From JBMCLJ01 sp048615375 (GTDB lineage Bacteria; Patescibacteriota; Dojkabacteria; JAOAGR01), in the NCBI GenBank assembly GCA_048615375.1, contig JBMCLJ010000002.1, positions 1 to 43,256 of the forward strand: DNA of 43,256 bases, given 5' to 3'. The notes under the pieces are model-generated. The model was not told where the DNA came from. It searched no databases and saw only the letters and a list, made by a program, of their open reading frames with translations. The translations under genes and the position numbers were made by a program. This document shows, one piece after another, positions 32,244 to 40,592 of this stretch (position 1 is its first letter; the number at the start of each line of letters is the position of its first letter).

Positions 32244-33551
32244 TTATGATTTTAACGAAAGACTTTTTTGGTCTCTTTTATCGCGCGATATTTCAGTACT
32301 GTAGCATTCGTACACTCCTGCAGTAAAGGCAATTATAAAGAAAACTAAACTAGAAGAGAAAAAAGCAGTTAGTAAACTGGTAAAGTCTTTACCCACAACG
32401 ATAAAGATTAATACCTGGAGCAAACTTGCAAAAACAGGTAAATAAATATACTTCTTTTTTCCTGTGGTGAATAACCAATTAGAGAGTAGATATGATGTCG
32501 ACATGAACGTTGTGGCAAATAAAAAATATATTTCAAGAGAACGGGATGTTAAAGTGAGTTCAGTATCAAGAAAGCCTAATATATACGAGTGTAGTAGAAT
32601 GAATCCTCCACTTAAACTGATTCCTGCAATCAAGCCAATCAAGGTAGTAAAGAAGAATACGAATTTCTTAGAGTGGTCGCTTTTATTCGCTACTGAATAC
32701 ACAACAGCTGATACAGTAAAAACTCCAAAAAAAATGATTTTACGGAAAACCTGAAGGGTATTAAACTCTGTCTGGGCAATAGAATCATTAGGTAATACCC
32801 TGTCAGCGTAGACTATATCAAAATTTGCAAAAAATTCTAACCCGGCTGTCATAAGCATGATCCCGGAAAAAACAGGGAATAGCTTAACGGGCGTATAATG
32901 AATGTTTTTAAAATTGACATACTTCATGTCAAGACATATAAGCATGCTCAACACGAAACCAAGGATATGACCCAGCAGAATGCCGTTGATGCTCATGCCA
33001 AGCAGTACTGCAAAAATGAATCCTAAAAATAGTCTTCCTGCTGCTTCAAGATTCATTGAAATCACTGCGATTGTGTAGTTTTCCTCATTTTGCTTCAAAC
33101 CTCTGAAGATATTCGCTATCACGCCGATCACAGCCAGGATAATCAGCAGCGCTGACGTTATTATCGTGCCACCCTCAAGAATTGATGTCAAAATATAATT
33201 AACAGGAATGAGAAGAACCGCAAATACGATTAAACAGATAATTGCTTTATTCTTAGCCCGGACCAGCGAATCTTTAACATTACGGAATAGTGAAAGTCCC
33301 TGGCTGGTGAATATACGCATGACAGCCAATGAAGGTATAAGTAGTATGAGAGAGGCGCTCGTGTAGGCGGTGTAGAGATTAAAAAGAGGCTCGTCAATCC
33401 GGAGCAGGATGATGTTAAGCAGGTAGTTAAGTCCATTTGCGATATTACCGCCAACAAACATTAATAAATTATTCTTGAGTAGTTGTCTTTTACCGTTATT
33501 TACTTCAATATTTTCGCTATTTCTTTCCATAAAAGCATGGTTATTATACAT
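32244..33551 (-). CDS. Polysaccharide/lipid-linked oligosaccharide flippase-like protein
   Basis: A 435-residue integral membrane protein with about twelve hydrophobic helices and few polar loops, in the general pattern of the MOP (MATE/Wzx/MurJ) superfamily. The N-terminal NNLLMFVGGNIANGLNYLLN fits the first helix of Wzx-type flippases. Such proteins flip lipid-linked glycans across the membrane; the cargo here is unknown. It starts 6 bases after the upstream holin-like gene. A TATAAT at 33548-33543 and an ATG at 33530 (MERNSENIEV) offer an alternative, leaderless start seven residues downstream. Confidence 0.7.
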   Translation of the reverse strand: MYNNHAFMERNSENIEVNNGKRQLLKNNLLMFVGGNIANGLNYLLNIILLRIDEPLFNLYTAYTSASLILLIPSLAVMRIFTSQGLSLFRNVKDSLVRAKNKAIICLIVFAVLLIPVNYILTSILEGGTIITSALLIILAVIGVIANIFRGLKQNEENYTIAVISMNLEAAGRLFLGFIFAVLLGMSINGILLGHILGFVLSMLICLDMKYVNFKNIHYTPVKLFPVFSGIMLMTAGLEFFANFDIVYADRVLPNDSIAQTEFNTLQVFRKIIFFGVFTVSAVVYSVANKSDHSKKFVFFFTTLIGLIAGISLSGGFILLHSYILGFLDTELTLTSRSLEIYFLFATTFMSTSYLLSNWLFTTGKKKYIYLPVFASLLQVLIFIVVGKDFTSLLTAFFSSSLVFFIIAFTAGVYECYSTEISRDKRDQKSLSLKS

Positions 33552-33557
33552 GGAGGA

Positions 33558-33965
33558 TCATTTTTTATCATCAAGTGCCCAATTCGTAAGGTTATTCAAC
33601 AAGGCAATAAAAAGCGAAGATACAATGATAATCGCAATCCTGGACAGTGAAATCGATGAAACCTGGATATCAGAATTTGAAATCGCGGAAATATAACCAT
33701 TGCTGATTGTAAAACCACTTATTAATAAGCTAAATAAATATATCATTGCTACCGAAACGAGAAAATTAAACAGGCCAAAAGAGAAGAAATTAATTGGGAG
33801 AGTTAAAAACGAAATAGTCGGCCGTATGAATATCTGAAATACCGTCAGGAAGAGAGCTAAAAAAAGCATGGTTACTGGCGAATTAAATTCAAAACCGTGT
33901 AGTAGTTGATCTACAATGAATAGTATCGCAATAAAGGAAAAAAATCTTAGTACAGCTTTTTTCAT
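33558..33965 (-). CDS. Phage holin family 4-like membrane protein
   Basis: A 135-residue protein from the ATG at 33965 (MKKAVLRFFSFIAILFIVDQ); an ATG at 34091 would add 42 residues with no family match and overlap the divergent gene. It has four hydrophobic segments and the family-like sequence LTVFQIFIRPTISFLTLPIN followed by FFSFGLFNFLVSVAMIYLF, matching the PF04020 (phage holin 4 superfamily, YvlD-like) pattern. The name is historical; most bacterial members are chromosomal membrane proteins of unknown role. It probably shares a transcript with the flippase and rsmA genes. Confidence 0.65.
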   Translation of the reverse strand: MKKAVLRFFSFIAILFIVDQLLHGFEFNSPVTMLFLALFLTVFQIFIRPTISFLTLPINFFSFGLFNFLVSVAMIYLFSLLISGFTISNGYISAISNSDIQVSSISLSRIAIIIVSSLFIALLNNLTNWALDDKK

Positions 33966-34021
33966 TGCATGTATGTTTGCACATCTTCTTTGAAATGTAA
34001 AAAAAGCACAGCGAAAAAACT

Positions 34022-34049
34022 TTGCATAATTCAAAATATCAGTTAATAT
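34022..34049 (+). promoter_or_regulatory. Promoter of the PilN/PilO-like operon
   Basis: TTGCAT (34022-34027), a 16-base spacer and TAATAT (34044-34049). It gives a leader of about 22 bases before the ATG at 34078. Confidence 0.35.
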
Positions 34050-34077
34050 AGTCGTAGTAACTGAGCTGCTCGTATAC

Positions 34078-34713
34078 ATGGCGAAGAACAAAACAGAAAA
34101 ACCTTTTAACCTTCTTTACAAGTTTGAACCACAAAAGTCAGGAATCGATAAACTATACGATTTCGTAATGATGCAAGGGCGAATGATTGTGGTTTTCGTC
34201 ATGCTTATTATTATTGTTGCGTTTGTATTTCGTTTTCCTCTTGACCGTCAGTTAAATAATGAGATTAAACGCGCGGAAAAAAATGTGCAGAGGCTGGAAT
34301 ATTACGAAGGCGAAATCGAGAATGGATTTCGTGATACCCTCGCTAGGACAGAGTCCGCAAGAAAATACCTGGATACCTATCCGCGAGAAGAAGAAGCTCC
34401 TGTAGTTGGGCTTGCTGAAGATGAAAAAACCGGCCAGATAGAGGTTTACAGGATTCTGGAAAAAGCTTTAGAGATTAAAGAGGAGTTTGACGAGGATATC
34501 GTCCTGTATGAATATTCATATGAGAGTGATCCAGCACTGGAGGGACAAAGTATGTTAACCATTTCCGGGCTGGCTTCGACTAATCAAATTGCTGAAAAGT
34601 TCAGGGACACTATTCGTGAAGAAAAGAAGCTTGTGCGGGCAATAACCATGAGCAGTCGGTCCGCGGATGAAGGATTCGCTATCAATCTGGTTATTACTGT
34701 CAAGAAACCATAA
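34078..34713 (+). CDS. PilN-like type IV pilus inner-membrane protein
   Basis: A 211-residue bitopic protein. A short cytoplasmic part with FNLLYKFEP, a membrane helix (about 35-53), a coiled-coil stretch (about 55-90) and a C-terminal alpha/beta domain ending in INLVITVKK resemble PilN/PilO alignment-complex proteins. These form the periplasmic scaffold between the PilM ring and the secretin in diderms, and are also found in monoderm type IV pili. No PilM gene is next to it. The call rests on topology and on the PilO-like partner 12 bases downstream. Confidence 0.5.
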   Translation: MAKNKTEKPFNLLYKFEPQKSGIDKLYDFVMMQGRMIVVFVMLIIIVAFVFRFPLDRQLNNEIKRAEKNVQRLEYYEGEIENGFRDTLARTESARKYLDTYPREEEAPVVGLAEDEKTGQIEVYRILEKALEIKEEFDEDIVLYEYSYESDPALEGQSMLTISGLASTNQIAEKFRDTIREEKKLVRAITMSSRSADEGFAINLVITVKKP

Positions 34714-34725
34714 AAAAACTACATT

Positions 34726-35448
34726 ATGAGTAAAACCAACCATTCTAAAGTAAGCATTTACGATTTTTTTTATGCGAACAAAACCAGAAAAGCATACTCC
34801 ATGCTTGGTATAAGTTTAATTCTTATTATTATTCTTGTAGTATTTGCTTTGCTGCCAACAATTAGAACTATCGGCAGAATTCGGGAAAATATCTCAGTTT
34901 ATAAAGAGTTGAACGATACTGCTGAAACAAAAATTAAAGCGAGTCAGAATTTACAGTCCCAACAGAATACAACCAGCGAAGAATCGCCAGATGGTCTAAA
35001 GAATGAAATTGATTTTATGAATAAGGTCTTCTCACATGATTATTCTATTGAAAGTTTATACTTGAATATAGAGGAGAGGGCAGAAAAAAACGGAGTCAGA
35101 ATAGTCGATATCGATTCAACATACGAAGTAGAAGGCAGTTCTGTCAGCTCAGAAGATTTTGACAGTAGTTCATATTCGCCTTCTACCTATTCATATGAAC
35201 TTGATCTCAGCATCCAGAGCAAGGATACCGATGATCTGTTCGCATTTATAAATAGTATTGAAGGGCCTGACGAGTTTCCCATTTTTGCCAGAATAGGAGA
35301 CATGTCGATTACTGACCATCGGTTTAAAATTGAAGAAGGGAGAGGAGATGAAAAGCCAAAGGAATACCTTGATGCTACAATGCAGTTCATCATTTATCTT
35401 GATGAGACCCGGTATGCAGAAGGAGGAGCGTTCGCTGATGATTTTTGA
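34726..35448 (+). CDS. PilO-like type IV pilus inner-membrane protein
   Basis: A 240-residue bitopic protein: cytoplasmic start, membrane helix (about 25-44), coiled coil (RIRENISVYKELNDTAETKI), a Gln/Ser/Thr-rich linker and a ferredoxin-like domain with SIESLYLNIEERAEKNGVRI (near 105-125) and later strands SYELDLSIQSKDTDDLFAFI, as in PilO. An Asp/Ser-rich loop (about 140-156) separates the two halves. It probably pairs with the PilN-like protein. It is followed by an AI-2E gene that has its own promoter-like -10. Confidence 0.55.
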   Translation: MSKTNHSKVSIYDFFYANKTRKAYSMLGISLILIIILVVFALLPTIRTIGRIRENISVYKELNDTAETKIKASQNLQSQQNTTSEESPDGLKNEIDFMNKVFSHDYSIESLYLNIEERAEKNGVRIVDIDSTYEVEGSSVSSEDFDSSSYSPSTYSYELDLSIQSKDTDDLFAFINSIEGPDEFPIFARIGDMSITDHRFKIEEGRGDEKPKEYLDATMQFIIYLDETRYAEGGAFADDF

Positions 35449-35467
35449 AGTAAGGAGCTGGGCTTTC

Positions 35468-35476
35468 TGTTACAAT
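35468..35476 (+). promoter_or_regulatory. Extended -10 of the AI-2E gene
   Basis: TG-T-TACAAT, with TACAAT at 35471-35476, ends 13 bases before the ATG at 35490. Confidence 0.35.
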
Positions 35477-35489
35477 CCTGCATACGAAC

Positions 35490-36545
35490 ATGTTTAGTAA
35501 AAAAAAATTCACTGTAAAGATTGAGTTTCCTAACAAGCAAATACTTAAGTTGCTTGTAGTTGTTCTTTTGGTGTTTTTACTTATTTATCTTAAGACAGAA
35601 GTGTTGATACTTCTGCTGGCGTTCATCTTTATGGCAGCCTTTAAGCCGGCAGCTGAATTTCTTGAACAGCATGTTAAAATTCCCCGTGCGATCTCCCTCT
35701 TTACTGTGTATTTAGTTGTACTTACAATTCTTGGCGCATCAGTTTATTTTGTAGGTAAGCCGCTTTCGAGTGAAATTAATAATTTTGTGGAGAATACTCC
35801 AAGAATTGTAAATAATTTCGTAGCATCAGTTCCTTTTTTTAATGATCGTTTTAATGAAGAAGAGATAAGTACCGCAATTAATGAAAGTATTAACGGGCTT
35901 TTTGACAATTTTCGAAGTACATTTGATGCTATCATTAACTTCACTTTCGGTGCATTTAACATTGCTGTAAATATTATTACAATATTCATCATCTCGATTT
36001 ATCTTTATCTTGAAAGGGAAAAAGTAATAAATTATATTACACGTTTATTCAATCTGGATAAGAAGCACTTTATGTATACCTACGAAAAAGTAGAAGTTCA
36101 ATTGGGTGCCTGGGTACGCGGACAGCTATTACTTGGTTTGATAATTGGCTTCTCAACGTGGATTCTATTGTCACTGTTCGGGTTTAAATTTGCTGTTCCA
36201 CTTGCTTTTCTGGCTGGATTGCTGGAGCTGATTCCAATTATTGGGCCGATAATAACTGGAATCCTTATAACGATTGTAGGTTTGAGCACGAGTCCGATTC
36301 TTGGCATAATAGGGCTGCTTATATCAGTTCTACTTCAGCAGCTGGAAAACAGTTTACTGGTGCCAAATATTATGAAAAAAGCAGTCGGTCTTTCTCCAGT
36401 GGTGACCTTACTATCGATATTAATTGGCGCGAAACTACTAGGATTGCTTGGGGCTGTTATTGCAATTCCTTGCGCAGCAACTGTATCAGTATTGCTTGAT
36501 GTTTACATGCAGCATCGTTTAAACCATAATCAGGAAATGAATTAA
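35490..36545 (+). CDS. AI-2E family transporter
   Basis: A 351-residue membrane protein of the AI-2E (YdiK/PerM/TqsA) family. It has two or three N-terminal helices, the amphipathic periplasmic-type region (NFVENTPRIVNNFVASVPFF), and a C-terminal helical block with LLELIPIIGPIITGILITIV and LLQQLENSLLVPNIM, the family's most conserved motif. Members export small molecules, AI-2 or ions; the substrate cannot be told. The CDP-alcohol phosphatidyltransferase gene starts 2 bases after the stop. Confidence 0.9.
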   Translation: MFSKKKFTVKIEFPNKQILKLLVVVLLVFLLIYLKTEVLILLLAFIFMAAFKPAAEFLEQHVKIPRAISLFTVYLVVLTILGASVYFVGKPLSSEINNFVENTPRIVNNFVASVPFFNDRFNEEEISTAINESINGLFDNFRSTFDAIINFTFGAFNIAVNIITIFIISIYLYLEREKVINYITRLFNLDKKHFMYTYEKVEVQLGAWVRGQLLLGLIIGFSTWILLSLFGFKFAVPLAFLAGLLELIPIIGPIITGILITIVGLSTSPILGIIGLLISVLLQQLENSLLVPNIMKKAVGLSPVVTLLSILIGAKLLGLLGAVIAIPCAATVSVLLDVYMQHRLNHNQEMN

Positions 36546-36547
36546 GA

Positions 36548-37180
36548 ATGATTACCTATTTACGACCAAAATTTGATAAATTTGTAGAAAAGTCAGTTAA
36601 CCGTATACCGTTTTTAATTAAAATTCACCCGGATGTATTGTCACTAATGACTGTGTTTGCAGCCTGTATAACCGCTGGTCTGTTTATATCCGGGAATTAT
36701 CTATGGGCACTTGCAAGCTTTATTCTAGGTTTTGTTGATGGGATTGATGGCGCTGTCGCCAGGGCGACGAAGACAAGTTCCGCGTGGGGGGGCTTCCTTG
36801 ACGCGACTCTTGATAGAGTTACCGAAACTATCATAGCTTTCTCATTAGGTTTATCAGGTTTGATTAGCTGGCCGATTTGTTTCCTTGGAATTACTACAAG
36901 CTTATTAGTAAGCTATTTAAAGGCAAAGGCTGAAGCCGGACTCGGTATTGATAAAGTCGGTACGAATAACCTTTCAGTTGGTCTTGTGCAACGCTTAGAG
37001 AGACCCATATTCATTGCTGGTGGAGTGCTTGTATACGTATTTGTGTACCAGGGCACGTTTCTTGGTTACAACGCTGTTGAGCTGGTTACCATACTCCTTA
37101 TTGTTTTGACAGTTATGACTTTTGGTATGAGAATGCGTGTAGCCTATCAATTATTTAAGGAGAAAAAAAACAAGAGTTAG
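36548..37180 (+). CDS. CDP-alcohol phosphatidyltransferase
   Basis: A 210-residue membrane enzyme with the full CDP-alcohol phosphotransferase motif, D-x2-D-G-x2-A-R-x8-G-x3-D-x3-D: DGIDGAVARA and GGFLDATLDR (about 65-91). About six membrane helices are present. It transfers a phosphoalcohol head group from CDP-diacylglycerol or a related donor to make phospholipids such as phosphatidylglycerol phosphate or phosphatidylinositol phosphate. The acceptor alcohol is unknown. Its stop codon overlaps the CIRCE-like operator of dnaJ. Confidence 0.9.
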   Translation: MITYLRPKFDKFVEKSVNRIPFLIKIHPDVLSLMTVFAACITAGLFISGNYLWALASFILGFVDGIDGAVARATKTSSAWGGFLDATLDRVTETIIAFSLGLSGLISWPICFLGITTSLLVSYLKAKAEAGLGIDKVGTNNLSVGLVQRLERPIFIAGGVLVYVFVYQGTFLGYNAVELVTILLIVLTVMTFGMRMRVAYQLFKEKKNKS

Positions 37181-37203
37181 CACTGCCTATACATTTCTGC
37201 TAA
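37177..37203 (+). promoter_or_regulatory. CIRCE-like operator at the dnaJ promoter
   Basis: TTAGCACTG, nine bases, then TTCTGCTAA. Compared with CIRCE (TTAGCACTC-N9-GAGTGCTAA) the left arm matches 8 of 9 and the right arm 6 of 9, with the exact N9 spacing. It covers the dnaJ promoter, so HrcA could repress here. The match is degenerate. Confidence 0.45.
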
Positions 37204-37206
37204 AAT
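37177..37206 (+). promoter_or_regulatory. dnaJ promoter, near-leaderless
   Basis: TTAGCA (37177-37182), an 18-base spacer and TAAAAT (37201-37206) with an upstream TGC (extended -10). It ends 9 bases before the ATG. Confidence 0.45.
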
Positions 37207-37215
37207 CGGCAACGT

Positions 37216-38328
37216 ATGGAAAATCAAGATTACTATGAAATCCTTGGCGTTTCGCGGGACGCAACAGAAAAAGACTTGAAAAAAGCTTTCCGCAAGAAAG
37301 CAGCTGAACTACATCCTGACAGAAATAAAGATCCGAAAGCCCCTGAACAGTTTAAACAAGTTAATGAAGCGTATCAGGTTCTCTCAGATCCACAAAAACG
37401 AAGTATGTATGATCAATATGGATCCGCAGCATTTGCACAGGGTGGCGGAGCTGGTGGAGAGAGAGGAGGTTTTGGGGGGCAAGGTTTTGAATTTGATTTT
37501 TCGGAGATGTTTGGAGGGGCTGACGTTGAGTCTATGTTCGGTGATCAAAGTATTTTCTCTGATCTATTTGGTAGGCGAGGTGGAAGAACACGTATGAAAC
37601 GAGGTGATGATATCGCAATCGCGATACATGCAACCATGCTTGATGTATTACATGGACCGGAAAAAGAAATCTCCTACCAGAGAGCGGTGCATTGTCCTCA
37701 ATGTGGTGGAAGTGGTGGAGACAAGGTAGAACAATGCAGAACCTGTAATGGATCTGGACGAGTCGCCCAGGTAAGTCGTTCAATCTTTGGAAACGTACAG
37801 ATGGTGAGAGAATGCCCTACGTGCCGGGGAACTGGGAAAGAGATAGTAGATAAGTGTACTAAATGCAAAGGAGAGTCAGTAGTTACAGAACAGAGAAGCT
37901 TTAAAATCCGTATTCCTCAGGGAATAGAGAACGGGATGAATATTCGCTTTCGGGGAGAAGGTAGTGCCGGGAAGTTTGGTGCTGAGCACGGGGATTTGTT
38001 TGTACAGGTAAATGTTCAGCCGGATACAAGGTTTGAAAGGTCAGGAGACGACTTGATTATAAAAGTTTCTGTGCCTGTATATTCATTAGTTTTAGGTGAT
38101 GAGATACAGGTTTCTACGCTTGATGGCGATAAGAAAGTCCGTATTCCTGCGGGTCTTAATGTCGGAGAAGATCTTATACTCAGGGGGCTCGGTTTGCCAA
38201 ACTTCAGAAGCAAAAAAAGAGGAAATATTCTATTAAAATTAGATATAAATATCCCTAAAAAACTTAAAAAAGAAGAGCGGGATCTGTATGAACAGTTACG
38301 TGCTATTGATATATCCAACGGAAAGTGA
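37216..38328 (+). CDS. dnaJ: DnaJ (Hsp40) co-chaperone
   Basis: A 370-residue full-length DnaJ that stimulates DnaK ATPase activity and delivers substrates. The J domain carries HPD in AAELHPDRNKDP (about 35), and then comes a Gly/Phe-rich stretch (about 75-115). Four cysteine repeats follow: CPQCGGSGG, CRTCNGSGRV, CPTCRGTGKE and CTKCKGESVV; the last lacks its final glycine. Two beta-barrel substrate domains end the chain. dnaK, grpE and hrcA are outside the window. Division gene ftsQ follows after 62 bases. Confidence 0.96.
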   Translation: MENQDYYEILGVSRDATEKDLKKAFRKKAAELHPDRNKDPKAPEQFKQVNEAYQVLSDPQKRSMYDQYGSAAFAQGGGAGGERGGFGGQGFEFDFSEMFGGADVESMFGDQSIFSDLFGRRGGRTRMKRGDDIAIAIHATMLDVLHGPEKEISYQRAVHCPQCGGSGGDKVEQCRTCNGSGRVAQVSRSIFGNVQMVRECPTCRGTGKEIVDKCTKCKGESVVTEQRSFKIRIPQGIENGMNIRFRGEGSAGKFGAEHGDLFVQVNVQPDTRFERSGDDLIIKVSVPVYSLVLGDEIQVSTLDGDKKVRIPAGLNVGEDLILRGLGLPNFRSKKRGNILLKLDINIPKKLKKEERDLYEQLRAIDISNGK

Positions 38329-38390
38329 GTGTAATATTGAAAAAGAGTTTTTTTTAAGGCACTATGTAGGATATTGAAGCTAAGTTATGT

Positions 38391-39254
38391 ATGGAGAATC
38401 AGTCTGATAAATCACATATCCACTTGCTGGATTCGTATAAGAATACGAAAGACAACATCCAGACTGTAAAATCACAACAAAAGACAGCGCGCAAACGTCC
38501 TCGAATGTCCAGGATTAGAAGTCTATACTACAAAGAAGGAAGGAAAGTTGATAGGGGTAACAGGAAGCAGGGTGCGCGCAAAGCACTTATTACAATTTTG
38601 CTACTTGTAGCGTGTTTATCTGTAGGTCTGTATTTTGTAACTAACTACAAAAGTACTAAGTTCCGCATGAATTCCGTCAAGTATGTGCAGCATGATATAA
38701 TAAGGGATCAGGTATCGGATTATATGCAAAGTCAGCTTTACTTTAATCTTGATACTTCTGAGTTAGAAACTATGATTTTGGAAAAAAATAGTCTGGTAAA
38801 GGAGGTTGGTATTACAAAAAGTATTGCGCAAGGTCTTGTAATCAATATTACAGAACACACGCCACTTGCCTATGTACAGCATGCACCAAGTGGGACTAAA
38901 TATATTGCCACAGAGGGAGTGGGTTTGATAAAATACTCTTCAATAAGTGCAAAACTCTACGAATTACAGTATACTGGTTCTGAATTGGATTCTCCTTTTA
39001 TGTTAGATTTTGTAAGAAAAAGTATAGAATTCATTGATTCAACAGCTGAAATCGGGTATATAGGAACATACTCTTTTGATAATTTTGGAAATTTCTCTAT
39101 ACTAACTCCAAATCAGAAGGTTATAAAAGCTGATTTAAAAGAAAGCTACTTTACTATTGACGAACAATTCAAAGTGCTTCAAAATGCTGTAACTGAAGGG
39201 GGAAGCTTTAGTGAGATAAATTTACGCTTTAAATATTTGGTTGTAAAAAAATAA
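38391..39254 (+). CDS. ftsQ: FtsQ/DivIB-like division protein
   Basis: A 287-residue bitopic protein: a long basic cytoplasmic N-terminus (about 60 residues), a membrane helix (about 65-84), and a POTRA domain (about 92-165; FRMNSVKYVQHDIIRDQVSD to INITEHTPLAYV), then the beta domain. FtsQ bridges FtsL/FtsB and the septal synthase. The stop codon is immediately followed by the ftsA ATG with no spacer, and the ftsQ-ftsA-ftsZ order is conserved across bacteria, which supports the call despite weak sequence identity. Confidence 0.85.
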   Translation: MENQSDKSHIHLLDSYKNTKDNIQTVKSQQKTARKRPRMSRIRSLYYKEGRKVDRGNRKQGARKALITILLLVACLSVGLYFVTNYKSTKFRMNSVKYVQHDIIRDQVSDYMQSQLYFNLDTSELETMILEKNSLVKEVGITKSIAQGLVINITEHTPLAYVQHAPSGTKYIATEGVGLIKYSSISAKLYELQYTGSELDSPFMLDFVRKSIEFIDSTAEIGYIGTYSFDNFGNFSILTPNQKVIKADLKESYFTIDEQFKVLQNAVTEGGSFSEINLRFKYLVVKK

Positions 39255-40583
39255 ATGGCGAGGAATATAATAACTGCTATTGACGTTGGATCGTCAAAAA
39301 TCTGCACGGTAATCGCGGCAATAAATGATGAGACTTCAGAGCCAAGTGTAATTGGTACTGCTGTAACTCCTTCTCACGGAATTAAAAAAGGCGTGGTTGT
39401 AAATATTAGTGAAGCTGTTGATGCAATTGGAGAATCTCTTTCTTATGCAGAGAAAATGGCTGGTATTGGTGTGTCACTTGCTGTTGTGTCAATTGATGGG
39501 AAAAATATTTTTTCAAATAATACTCGTGGTGTTATCGCCGTCTCAGGAGAAGAGATCGCGTATGATGATGTACAAAGAGCAATCGAAAGCGCGAAGACCG
39601 TTGCGATCCCGCAGCAGGTGCGGAAAATAATTCATGTTCTGCCTCGTGAGTTTATCGTCGATTCACAGGGTGGAATCCGCGAGCCCGTAGGCATGACAGG
39701 CTCGCGACTTGAAGTAGATGCTCATATTATTTCAGCGCTTACCACAACCGTGCACAATATTGATAAAGCTTTTCAGCAGCTTGGCTTACGCTCTGTTCCG
39801 GTATTTGGAGGGCTGGCGTGTGCAAGTTCCGTGTTGACAAATACGGAGAAAGAGCTTGGCGTAATGGTACTTGATATTGGCTATAGCACTACTGATATTA
39901 CAATCTACCAGGAAGATGCAATCGCATACAGTGGTTGTGTTATCCTGGGTGGATATGCAGTAACAAGTGACCTTGCAGTTGGATTGCAGATCCCGAGTGA
40001 ATACGCTGAAAAAATAAAACTCAGCGTTGGCAAGTTCATAGAAGAATCCTCAAAAAATTCTTCCCACGCGACTCGCTCTTCCAACGTTCCATCATATTTA
40101 CGTGCGGATAAGGAGCAGATAGTTGAGAATAATGTGGAAGATGATGGGGATAAGGACTTGCTTGATATCTCATCACTACAGGTTCCAAATCTGACACATT
40201 TATCCCAAAGGATGTATGATGAAATTGTAGGGTGTCGGTTGGATGAAATTTTCCAAATGGTGGCAGATCAAGTGTCGCTGGCCGGTTTTTCGGTAAAACA
40301 ACCAGCCGGAATAGTGCTTACTGGAGGTAGTGCAAATATGCAAAATATTGCAAAGCACTGCTCACGTTTCTTTGGTGTGTCCTGTAGAATTGGTGTCCCG
40401 CAAGGTTTGGGAGGTCCATTGATTGACGAAATAACTGGACCTGAATTTGCTGTAGTACAAGGTCTCATCTCAAAAGGGATTGAGTTCTACTCTTCATTTG
40501 GAGGATATGATGATATGGGTGGACAATCCGGCCCAAGCATTGTAAATAAGATAAAGGGACTTTTTAAAAACTTCGTACCGTAA
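39255..40583 (+). CDS. ftsA: FtsA cell division protein
   Basis: FtsA is an actin-like ATPase that tethers FtsZ to the membrane. The 442-residue protein has phosphate loop 1 (AIDVGSSKICTVIAAI), loop 2 (VMVLDIGYSTTDITIY) and the adenosine motif (GIVLTGGSANMQNIA), plus the 1C domain typical of FtsA. A polar insert (about 257-305, rich in Ser, Asn, Asp and Glu) lengthens it beyond the usual 410-420. The C-terminal amphipathic helix is IVNKIKGLFKNFVP, the membrane-targeting sequence. It begins right after the ftsQ stop, and ftsZ begins 9 bases later. Confidence 0.95.
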   Translation: MARNIITAIDVGSSKICTVIAAINDETSEPSVIGTAVTPSHGIKKGVVVNISEAVDAIGESLSYAEKMAGIGVSLAVVSIDGKNIFSNNTRGVIAVSGEEIAYDDVQRAIESAKTVAIPQQVRKIIHVLPREFIVDSQGGIREPVGMTGSRLEVDAHIISALTTTVHNIDKAFQQLGLRSVPVFGGLACASSVLTNTEKELGVMVLDIGYSTTDITIYQEDAIAYSGCVILGGYAVTSDLAVGLQIPSEYAEKIKLSVGKFIEESSKNSSHATRSSNVPSYLRADKEQIVENNVEDDGDKDLLDISSLQVPNLTHLSQRMYDEIVGCRLDEIFQMVADQVSLAGFSVKQPAGIVLTGGSANMQNIAKHCSRFFGVSCRIGVPQGLGGPLIDEITGPEFAVVQGLISKGIEFYSSFGGYDDMGGQSGPSIVNKIKGLFKNFVP

Positions 40584-40592
40584 AACATTGCT

